Shown: one piece after another, positions 1 to 6,716 of the stretch
Layout: every line of letters starts with the position of its first letter
Position numbering within the stretch: position 1 is the first letter of the stretch
NCBI GenBank assembly: GCA_024636215.1
Contig: JAGXHL010000006.1
Location: forward strand, 1 to 6,716
Length of the DNA stretch: 6,716 nucleotides
Reading direction: 5' to 3'
From: Deltaproteobacteria bacterium
GTDB lineage: Bacteria > Desulfobacterota > Desulfuromonadia > Desulfuromonadales > BM103
Made by a program: the position numbers and the translations under genes
Notes under the pieces: generated by a model
What the model was told of the DNA's origin: nothing
Database searches by the model: none
The model's input: the letters and a program-made list of their open reading frames with translations, nothing else

Positions 1-73
1 GCGCCACATTTTAGTCAACCGGAAGAACCGACAATAATTTATCCATAGCAACATCCAAGGGGAGGAAGTAAAC

Positions 74-2734
<2,661 letters not shown>

Positions 2735-2768
2735 CAAGCACATGAAATCAAAGCATCTTTTAGTCTTA

Positions 2769-2960
2769 AGGTTCTATAACCCATAAAAAGGTTTTATTTT
2801 GCCACCAAGACACCAAGACACCAAGGCACCAAACTGTCCATTTTACGGTGTAAAGATCGATATGCTCTATCTCGCAACATGACTGTTTGATGAAAATTCA
2901 AAAATTTGCTCCGTGTCTTGGTGCCTTGGTGGCTAACCTTTGTTTTGGCTATAAGTCCGT
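2769..2960 (+). repeat. Large structured repeat, copy A (192 bp)
   Basis: This is the first of two copies of an intergenic element; the other is at 5338-5521. By hand alignment they differ by about 14 substitutions plus one 8-bp indel. The ends form imperfect inverted repeats: TATAaCCcAtAaAaAGGTT at the left matches TATAgCCaAaAcAaAGGTT read in from the right, 15 of 19. Inside them lie inverted octamer arrays. The left arm 2803-2834 holds four units (CACCAAGA, CACCAAGA, CACCAAGG, CACCAAAC). The right arm 2913-2933 holds two inverted units. Bases 2801-2821 pair with 2913-2933 at 20 of 21 positions around a ~91-nt loop. It starts 34 bp after the ppdK stop and could act as a 3' structure or terminator for ppdK. 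No transposase is encoded, so it is MITE-like in form only; mobility is not shown. Confidence 0.9.
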
Positions 2961-2968
2961 AATTTTAA

Positions 2969-3012
2969 GCCACTGAGATGCTTCTCTGTGCCCTTTGCGT
3001 GTTCTGTGTGGC
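2969..3012 (+). repeat. Short GCCAC/GTGGC-bounded repeat, CACAGAGA flavour
   Basis: A 44-bp segment opening with GCCACTGAGATGC and closing with CGTGTTCTGTGTGGC, so that GCCAC and an AGA two bases further in are inverted at the ends. The lower strand reads as degenerate 8-bp units of the CACAGAGA/CGCAAAGG kind. It follows copy A by 8 bp and ends 9 bp before the ribosome site of the ferritin-like gene, so it would lie in that gene's leader if transcription starts upstream. It is a degenerate relative of the element at 6101-6185. Confidence 0.55.
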
Positions 3013-3032
3013 AAAACTTAAAGGAGTCCTGA

Positions 3033-3524
3033 ATGCAAGCGATCCTGCAAACCTGTATCGATGTCGAAGAGCGGGTCGGTGAAATTTATCGGAAACTGGT
3101 GAACCATCCGGATGCCGACGATGAATTGCGTGAAATCTGGCAGCAGATGGCAGATGATGAAAAGCGTCATGCGCAGCGCATCCGGCTGGTCGGCGAGCGG
3201 TTTGAGAAGGCAGGTGTTATCACGTGCAGCCTGACCCTCGACGGCATGCAGCAGCTTTTGGAGCGCGCCGCCGAAATTCTTCAAAAGGAGCAGCAAGGCG
3301 GCCTGTCTCTGGAAGAAGCAATCTATACGTCCGTGGAACTCGAGGATGCATTCCTGGCCGCTCATCTTGGCTTTGCCGCGTCCGGCAATCAGCCGGATCT
3401 GCAGACTATGTTCATGTCTCTGGCCGAGGCCGATCGCGAGCATACTCAACGCCTCACCTCTTATCTAAACCGCCTGCATGACGGCGATGGACTGGTGTTT
3501 GCTGACGGGGGAGAAACGCCGTGA
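3033..3524 (+). CDS. Ferritin-like four-helix (rubrerythrin-type) protein
   Basis: A 163-residue, strongly helical, soluble protein that I read as a ferritin-like domain protein without a rubredoxin tail (no CxxC pairs). Such proteins hold a diiron centre and act in iron handling or peroxide reduction. Possible ligands: E13 or E17 in helix 1 (VEERVGEIYRKL), the E43-x-x-H46 pair in helix 2 (ADDEKRHAQRI), E102/E104 in helix 3 (SVELEDAFLAAH) and the helix-4 stretch EADREHTQRL (132-141). In helix 4 the canonical ExxH reads D134-x-x-H137, so the metal site may be altered. The start follows AAGGAG (3021-3026) by 6 bases. The last codons overlap the downstream dehydrogenase start by 4 bp, which indicates one transcript and translational coupling. 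The exact function is unknown; the fold assignment is fairly sure. Confidence 0.8.
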   Translation: MQAILQTCIDVEERVGEIYRKLVNHPDADDELREIWQQMADDEKRHAQRIRLVGERFEKAGVITCSLTLDGMQQLLERAAEILQKEQQGGLSLEEAIYTSVELEDAFLAAHLGFAASGNQPDLQTMFMSLAEADREHTQRLTSYLNRLHDGDGLVFADGGETP

Positions 3525-4471
3525 AGATCGTTGTCCTTGATGGCTACGCGACCAATCCGGGCGATCTCTCCTGGGACGGTTTAGCTGAACTGGGTGAGCT
3601 GATCGTTTACGATCGCACGTCGGCAGATTTGATCCTTGAACGTGCGGCCGGTGCCGAAATCCTGATCTCCAACAAGGCTTACCTTGGTGCTGAGGAAATG
3701 GCCGTCTTGCCGGAATTGCGCTACATCGGTCTGCAGGCCACCGGCGTTAATGTCGTTGATCTGAACGCCGCACGGGCTCATGGAATTGTCGTCAGCAATG
3801 TGCCTGCCTACAGCACGTCATCGGTGGCCCAGCACGCTTTTGCGCTGCTTCTCGAGCTGGCCCGCGGCGTTGGCCTGCATGCCGAACTGGTTCGGCAGGG
3901 CGCGTGGACAAACTGCCCAGATTTCGCCTTCCAGAAAACACCCCAGGTGGAACTTACCAACAAAGTCTTTGGCGTGATCGGTTACGGAGATATCGGTCGG
4001 GACGCGGCGCGCATCGCTGCAGCTTTTGGCATGCAGATACGGGTGCATACCCGTACTCCCGACCCTGTTGCTCATCCGCAAGTGCAGTTTGTCGAACTTG
4101 ATCAGCTGTTAAGCGCATCCGATGTAGTCAGTCTGCACTGCCCGCTCACACCGGAAACAGCGTCGCTGGTCAACGCCGAGCGCCTGGCATTGATGAAGAC
4201 GTCGGCGTATCTGATCAACACCAGCCGGGGGCTGCTGGTTGACGAAAAGGCCCTGGCAGAGGCTTTGCATCGAGGCGCCATTGCCGGCGCCGGTCTGGAT
4301 GTGCTCTCTGTGGAGCCGCCACCGGCAGACAATCCCCTGCTGACGGCACCGAACTGTTACATTACGCCGCATCTGGCCTGGGCGACTTTTGCCGCAAGGC
4401 AACGACTGATCGGTGAAGTTGTCGAAAACCTTCGCGCTTTTCTGGCGGGAACGCCACGCAATCAGGTGTAG
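3521..4471 (+). CDS. D-2-hydroxyacid dehydrogenase (glycerate dehydrogenase-like)
   Basis: A 316-residue NAD(P)-dependent 2-hydroxyacid dehydrogenase, cytoplasmic, reducing a 2-oxoacid such as hydroxypyruvate or glyoxylate, or running in reverse. The split substrate-binding domain is formed by about residues 1-98 and 285-316. The Rossmann domain between them carries GYGDIG (154-159). The catalytic triad is R236 (INTSRG), E265 (SVEPP) and H284 (TPHLAW). The W287 after the histidine is typical of glycerate dehydrogenase-like members. The cofactor-specificity loop reads VHTRTP (175-180), without the acidic residue usual at the end of strand 2, so NADPH use is possible. Start is GTG, 7 bases after GGGGGAG (3507-3513), inside a GTGA overlap with the ferritin-like gene. 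Length is normal for the family. The substrate cannot be settled from sequence. Confidence 0.92.
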   Translation: MKIVVLDGYATNPGDLSWDGLAELGELIVYDRTSADLILERAAGAEILISNKAYLGAEEMAVLPELRYIGLQATGVNVVDLNAARAHGIVVSNVPAYSTSSVAQHAFALLLELARGVGLHAELVRQGAWTNCPDFAFQKTPQVELTNKVFGVIGYGDIGRDAARIAAAFGMQIRVHTRTPDPVAHPQVQFVELDQLLSASDVVSLHCPLTPETASLVNAERLALMKTSAYLINTSRGLLVDEKALAEALHRGAIAGAGLDVLSVEPPPADNPLLTAPNCYITPHLAWATFAARQRLIGEVVENLRAFLAGTPRNQV

Positions 4472-4490
4472 CGCCTGTTTCACGAGGCGC
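4471..4490 (+). other. GC hairpin at the dehydrogenase stop codon
   Basis: GCGCCT (4471-4476) and AGGCGC (4485-4490) form a perfect 6-bp stem with an 8-base loop, beginning on the last base of the TAG stop. No T-run follows on either strand, so it is not a standard intrinsic terminator. It may protect the mRNA 3' end or assist Rho-dependent termination. Confidence 0.4.
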
Positions 4491-4501
4491 GAGCTGCAAA
4501 A

Positions 4502-4585
4502 ATGCAATTCACGGCCCGACATCCCTGGGATCTGACTCCGCAAGAAGCCGTTGCATTGCAGAAAAAACTGGCGAGTGGTTCTTAG
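4502..4585 (+). pseudogene. nfi: Endonuclease V 5' remnant, truncated
   Basis: A 27-codon reading frame from ATG to TAG. Residues 7-24 read HPWDLTPQEAVALQKKLA, which I recognise as the N-terminal signature of endonuclease V (compare LHRWDLPPEEAIKVQNELRKK in the Thermotoga enzyme). Endonuclease V is a deoxyinosine-repair nuclease of roughly 220 residues, and its catalytic residues all lie beyond this point, so the fragment cannot be active. The similarity stops after residue 24-25, and the frame ends 4 bp inside the 3' end of the convergent FAH-family gene. This suggests that a rearrangement joined foreign sequence here. The original gene probably sat just downstream of the dehydrogenase as an operon member. 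The ribosome site is poor (GAGG at 4484-4487, 14 bases away). It could be a chance match, but a six-residue core plus the right spacing makes that unlikely. Confidence 0.6.
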
Positions 4586-5232
4586 TCGACGGTCACCATC
4601 AGGGTGCCGACCCCGGCAATGCTTGCTTCAAGGTGATCACCGCTGCAGATTCTAGCAACGCCTGACGGTGTTCCGGTCAGCAGGATATCTCCCTCTTCCA
4701 GGGTAAAGTAAGTGGACACGATAGAAATCAGCTCTGCTGTCGTGTGCATCATGTCGCTGGTGTTGCCGTTCTGGCGCAGCTGGTTGTTCACAGTCAGCTT
4801 GAGTTGCAGCTTTTGTGGGTCTGTGACTTGCTTTGCCGGCACGAAAGCCGAAAGCGGGCAGGAGGTATCGAAGGCTTTGGCGATTTCCCAGGGCAGACCT
4901 TTCGCCTTTTGCGTATTCTGCACATCCCTGAGCGTCAGATCCAGAGCAACGGCGTATCCGGCTACGTGATCAAGCGCCTCTTCGCTACGCACCTGTTTTG
5001 CTTTTTTGCCGATCAAAACCGCGAGTTCGATTTCATGGTGACAGTCATTGGAATACTCGGGAATGACCACGGTCCCACCCGATGCAACGATGGTATTGGC
5101 CGGTTTCATGAAGAGGACCGGTTGGTCCGGAGTCTTGTTACCAAGTTCTTTAATGTGTTCGGCGTAGTTCCGGCCGATGCAGACGATTTTGCCGACCGTG
5201 ATGTTGCGACCGGCTAGATTCACGGTGTACAT
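4582..5232 (-). CDS. Fumarylacetoacetate hydrolase family protein (FAHD1/YcgM-like)
   Basis: A 216-residue single-domain FAH-fold enzyme of the short FAHD1/YcgM class. Members cleave acylpyruvates, and FAHD1 also acts on oxaloacetate (decarboxylation or tautomerisation). The metal site is visible as HHEIELAVLIG (65-75; E67, E69) and D98 in ALDLTLRDVQ. The lid helix RNYAEHIKEL holds H26 and E29, which correspond to the FAHD1 catalytic His/Glu pair. K119 in AKAFD and the TGTPSGV turn (186-192) are also in place. Length and order closely match E. coli YcgM (219 residues), so the gene is complete. The ATG follows AAGGAG by 6 bases. It is convergent with the dehydrogenase and its TAA overlaps the endonuclease V remnant's stop. 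It may have arrived, or been inverted, at that junction. The true substrate is not determinable here. Confidence 0.93.
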   Translation of the reverse strand: MYTVNLAGRNITVGKIVCIGRNYAEHIKELGNKTPDQPVLFMKPANTIVASGGTVVIPEYSNDCHHEIELAVLIGKKAKQVRSEEALDHVAGYAVALDLTLRDVQNTQKAKGLPWEIAKAFDTSCPLSAFVPAKQVTDPQKLQLKLTVNNQLRQNGNTSDMMHTTAELISIVSTYFTLEEGDILLTGTPSGVARICSGDHLEASIAGVGTLMVTVD

Positions 5233-5258
5233 GTTGGTCTCCTTACAAGAGGTTAGAG

Positions 5259-5280
5259 TTAAAAATACATGTTTTTTTAA
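5259..5280 (-). promoter_or_regulatory. Near-palindromic operator candidate upstream of the FAH gene
   Basis: A 22-bp inverted repeat centred on ACATGT: arms TTAAAAA (5259-5265) and TTTTTAA (5274-5280) around TACATGTT. Ten of eleven base pairs are symmetric; the only break is T5266/T5273. It lies 27 bp upstream of the FAH start codon, between the ribosome site and the proposed promoter, where a repressor would block transcription. No regulator gene is in the window. The AT-rich composition means part of the symmetry could be chance. Confidence 0.35.
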
Positions 5281-5300
5281 AAATCTTCTCTTTCACCTTT

Positions 5301-5322
5301 CTTTATTCTTTGCATCTTTGCG
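5301..5322 (-). repeat. Degenerate CGCAAAGA octamer array
   Basis: On the minus strand this reads CGCAAAGA, TGCAAAGA, then ATAAAG, two and a partial copy of an 8-bp unit. It has the same period as the CACCAAGA units of the large repeat 50 bp away, with a different base pattern. It overlaps the proposed FAH promoter. Confidence 0.4.
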
Positions 5323-5330
5323 TTAATCAA
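5302..5330 (-). promoter_or_regulatory. Possible sigma70 promoter for the FAH gene
   Basis: Reading the minus strand: TTGATT (5330-5325), a 17-base spacer, then AATAAA (5307-5302). Both hexamers match consensus at 4 of 6. Initiation would be near 5295, giving a leader of about 60 bases that contains the palindrome at 5259-5280. A weak match in AT-rich DNA. Confidence 0.3.
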
Positions 5331-5337
5331 ATGTTTT

Positions 5338-5521
5338 AGGTTCTATAACCCAAAAAAAGGTTTTGTTTTGCCACCAAGACACCAAGGCACCAAGCAGTAA
5401 ATTTTACAGGGTAAAGATCGATATTTTCTATCTCGCAACATGACTGTTTGAAGAAAATTCAAAAATCTGCTCAGTGTCTTGGTGCCTTGGTGGCTAACCT
5501 TTGTTTTGGTTATAAGTCCGT
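5338..5521 (+). repeat. Large structured repeat, copy B (184 bp)
   Basis: Second copy of the 2769-2960 element, in the same orientation and exactly 8 bp shorter because its left array (5372-5395) has three octamers (CACCAAGA, CACCAAGG, CACCAAGC) instead of four. Its right array (5478-5492) has the same two inverted units. The central stretch containing CTCGCAACATGACTGTTTGA is identical in both copies. The ends carry the same TATA-containing inverted repeat. It sits between the divergent FAH and hisI genes, so outward signals from it could affect either. No protein is likely: its open minus-strand frame of about 60 codons changes freely between copies. Confidence 0.9.
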
Positions 5522-5648
5522 TAATCAATAAGTTTCCATCTCATCCAAAGTTTTCGGGCGGGCAGCGATTCGCCAGGCGACCCAAGCCCTTCTGGCGATT
5601 TCCCCTCTGCAGGTCTTCTTCGGACAGACACAACGAGCCCCCAAACAG
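5522..5648. other. Unassigned stretch between repeat copy B and the hisI promoter
   Basis: About 127 bp of more GC-rich DNA with no gene I can support. Its one visible structure is an inverted repeat, TCGCCAG (5570-5576) with CTGGCGA (5592-5598), around a 15-base loop and with no T-run. A minus-strand frame with some hydrophobic residues crosses it but lacks a ribosome site and runs into hisI, so I do not call it. It could be leftover coding DNA or the edge of another repeat. Confidence 0.35.
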
Positions 5649-5677
5649 TTGACACCGTTCCAGCGAGCAGGTAATAC
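5649..5677 (+). promoter_or_regulatory. Sigma70-like promoter for hisI
   Basis: A perfect -35 box TTGACA (5649-5654), a 17-base spacer and TAATAC (5672-5677) as -10. The -10 box matches consensus at only 3 of 6. Initiation is expected near 5684, which gives a leader of about 30 bases ending at the GTG start of hisI and leaves the ATG at 5678 outside the transcript. hisG downstream has no comparable promoter and probably shares this one. Confidence 0.5.
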
Positions 5678-5697
5678 ATGATTTCCATAAATTCAGC

Positions 5698-5704
5698 AGG
5701 GAGG
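5698..5704 (+). promoter_or_regulatory. hisI: Ribosome binding site that fixes the hisI start
   Basis: AGGGAGG, 9 bases before GTG 5714. The in-frame ATG at 5678 has no comparable site upstream. This supports the shorter protein. Confidence 0.75.
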
Positions 5705-5713
5705 TCAACAACT

Positions 5714-6094
5714 GTGACAGAGATTAATTTTGAGAAGATGGGCGGTCTGATTCCCGCCATTATTCAGGACCATGAAAATGGTGAAGTTCTTATGGTTGCT
5801 TTCATGGATGAGAAAACCCTCGCCAACACGCTGCGCGACGGCAAGACCTGGTTTTACAGTCGCACGCGCAACAAGTACTGGATGAAAGGTGAAGAGTCCG
5901 GCAACACCCAGGATGTTGTCGAAGTTCTTACTGACTGCGATGCCGACACAGTGGTGATCAAGGTCAAACAGAATGGTCCGGCGGCCTGCCATACCGGCAA
6001 CCGCAGCTGCTTTTACGTACGTTGGGAAGATAGCCAGTGGGTGGAACATTCCAACCCCCTCTTTGATCCTGAGGAAGTCTACAAAAAGAAGTAA
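5714..6094 (+). CDS. hisI: Phosphoribosyl-AMP cyclohydrolase
   Basis: Third step of histidine biosynthesis: opens the adenine ring of phosphoribosyl-AMP. I start it at GTG 5714 (126 residues), not at the in-frame ATG 5678 (138 residues), because of the AGGGAGG site and because family proteins begin close to the [16 protein letters not shown] stretch. It is a stand-alone HisI without the HisE pyrophosphohydrolase domain, of usual length. Seen in the 126-residue numbering: the substrate signature [16 protein letters not shown] (49-64), the Mg-binding D74/D76/D78 in TDCDADT, and zinc-binding C75, C92 and C99 in DCD and CHTGNRSC. hisG follows after 114 bp that contain a repeat, a wide gap for an operon but probably one transcript. 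Complete and undamaged. Confidence 0.96.
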   Translation: MTEINFEKMGGLIPAIIQDHENGEVLMVAFMDEKTLANTLRDGKTWFYSRTRNKYWMKGEESGNTQDVVEVLTDCDADTVVIKVKQNGPAACHTGNRSCFYVRWEDSQWVEHSNPLFDPEEVYKKK

Positions 6095-6100
6095 TTTTTT

Positions 6101-6185
6101 GCCACCGAGGCAGAAAGACGCTGAGTCAAAACAAAGCCCATGAGTATGCATTAAGGGTTTTTCTCCGTATCTCTGTGTCCGTGGC
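6101..6185 (+). repeat. GCCAC/GTGGC inverted-repeat element between hisI and hisG
   Basis: An 85-bp element directly after TTTTTT that follows the hisI stop. The left arm starts GCCACCGAGGCAGAAAGACG; the right arm read inward starts GCCACGGACACAGAGATACG. They share GCCAC-GA--CAGA-AGA-style matches, giving an imperfect long stem with a ~37-base loop. The arms follow the same 8-bp rhythm as the CACCAAGA repeats but in the CACAGAGA flavour, and the loop is unrelated to copies A and B. Its place inside a likely operon means that it would be transcribed and could tune hisG expression. Confidence 0.6.
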
Positions 6186-6208
6186 CATAGCCCATACTGA
6201 GGTTTATC

Positions 6209-6716
6209 ATGGCAAACGAACTGAAACTCGGGCTTCCCAAAGGCAGCCTTGAAGAGGCAACCATAGAGCTCTTTGCAAAAGCCGGCTGGAAGATCAAAAC
6301 GTCGTCACGCAGCTACTTTCCGAGCAGCGATGACGACGAACTGAAATGCAGCCTGCTCCGTCCTCAGGAAATGGCCAAGGTCCTTGAACGAGGCAAGCTT
6401 GATGTCGGCATTGCCGGGCGCGACTGGGTCAGGGAAAATGATTCCGACGTGGTCGAGGTCGGCGAGATGGTTTACTCCAAGGTATCGCGGCGGCCGGCAC
6501 GATGGGTGCTGGTGGTCGGGCCCGATTCCAAGGTTGAGAAGCCGGAGGATCTCGCCGGCGCCACCATCTCAACCGAGCTGGTCGGTTTCACCAAACGTTT
6601 CTTTGCCGAGCGCAACATCCCGGTCGAAGTCGAATTCTCCTGGGGTGCGACCGAAGCCAAAATTCTCAAGGGTCTGTGCGATGCCATCGTCGAAGTCACG
6701 GAGACCGGCTCAACGA
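6209..6716 (+). CDS. hisG: ATP phosphoribosyltransferase, 5' part (cut by window end)
   Basis: Catalytic enzyme of the first, feedback-controlled step of histidine biosynthesis: ATP + PRPP to phosphoribosyl-ATP. 169 codons are visible and the frame is still open at the edge. The N terminus [20 protein letters not shown] is the classic HisG opening; IAGRDWV (68-74) follows in the first lobe, and EVTETGST (162-169) is the PRPP-binding loop, just reached at the window edge. The ATG lies 6 bases after GAGG (6199-6202). Whether this is the long form with a C-terminal regulatory domain or the short form that needs HisZ lies beyond the window; the sequence style suggests the long form, as an inference only. 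It follows hisI and probably shares its transcript. Confidence 0.96.
   Translation, partial: MANELKLGLPKGSLEEATIELFAKAGWKIKTSSRSYFPSSDDDELKCSLLRPQEMAKVLERGKLDVGIAGRDWVRENDSDVVEVGEMVYSKVSRRPARWVLVVGPDSKVEKPEDLAGATISTELVGFTKRFFAERNIPVEVEFSWGATEAKILKGLCDAIVEVTETGST

Noticed and set aside
1..73. Promoter for ppdK in the leader
   Set aside because: Only weak AT-rich hexamers are visible (such as TAATTT near 35-40) with no convincing partner; the promoter may lie outside the window.
2778..2800. Intrinsic terminator for ppdK (AACC...GGTT followed by T-rich sequence)
   Set aside because: The stem is only about 4 bp around an A-rich loop; it is better explained as part of the repeat's terminal inverted repeat.
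2803..2834. CRISPR-like look of the tandem CACCAAGA units
   Set aside because: Units are 8 bp, directly adjacent, without spacers, and no cas gene is present.
4744..5217. 157-codon plus-strand frame opposite the FAH gene
   Set aside because: Shadow frame; the minus strand has the full set of FAH catalytic motifs and a good ribosome site.
5343..5528. 61-codon minus-strand frame inside repeat copy B
   Set aside because: Copy A keeps an open frame too, but several changes between copies alter amino acids (for example Leu to Arg, Leu to His) and the octamer indel shifts the frame. That is not the pattern of a conserved protein.
5521..5760. 79-codon minus-strand frame across the hisI upstream region, with a hydrophobic stretch
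   Set aside because: It overlaps the start of hisI and its promoter, has no ribosome site (the upstream bases are the complement of the hisI one), and I recognise no family.

Overview
The window looks like a chromosomal stretch from a Gram-negative anaerobe, most plausibly a deltaproteobacterium of the Desulfuromonas/Pelobacter/Geobacter type. This rests on protein style (pyruvate phosphate dikinase, a small ferritin-like protein, the hisI-hisG pair), strong GGAGG ribosome sites and moderately GC-rich codons beside AT-rich intergenic repeats. The lineage is inferred from recognition, not from a search.

Layout, left to right: (1) ppdK, a complete 886-residue pyruvate phosphate dikinase. (2) A 298-bp gap filled by a ~190-bp structured repeat (copy A) and a shorter relative. 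(3) A translationally coupled pair, a ferritin-like four-helix protein overlapped by 4 bp with a D-2-hydroxyacid dehydrogenase. (4) A 110-bp gap that holds a hairpin and what looks like the first 27 codons of an endonuclease V gene, cut off where it meets the next gene. (5) A fumarylacetoacetate-hydrolase family gene (FAHD1/YcgM type, acylpyruvase or oxaloacetate-directed) on the minus strand, convergent with the pair. (6) A ~480-bp gap with a near-palindromic operator candidate, a second copy of the large repeat (copy B, same orientation, about 92% identical to copy A) and a sigma70-like promoter. (7) hisI (phosphoribosyl-AMP cyclohydrolase), a further repeat of the same general type, then the 5' part of hisG (ATP phosphoribosyltransferase), which runs off the window.

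Functionally, ppdK (pyruvate/PEP interconversion), the FAH-family enzyme (acylpyruvate or oxaloacetate chemistry) and the hydroxyacid dehydrogenase (2-oxoacid/2-hydroxyacid redox) all touch three- and four-carbon acid metabolism, but nothing here proves a shared pathway. hisI-hisG belongs to histidine biosynthesis.

The unusual content is in the intergenic DNA. Three of the gaps between intact neighbours carry inverted-repeat elements built on an 8-bp unit (CACCAAGR and the related CACAGAGA/CGCAAAGA flavours). The two large copies differ in length by exactly one unit. They flank in direct orientation the segment that contains the truncated endonuclease V gene. I found no new protein system; the repeat family and the gene remnant are the parts most worth checking.
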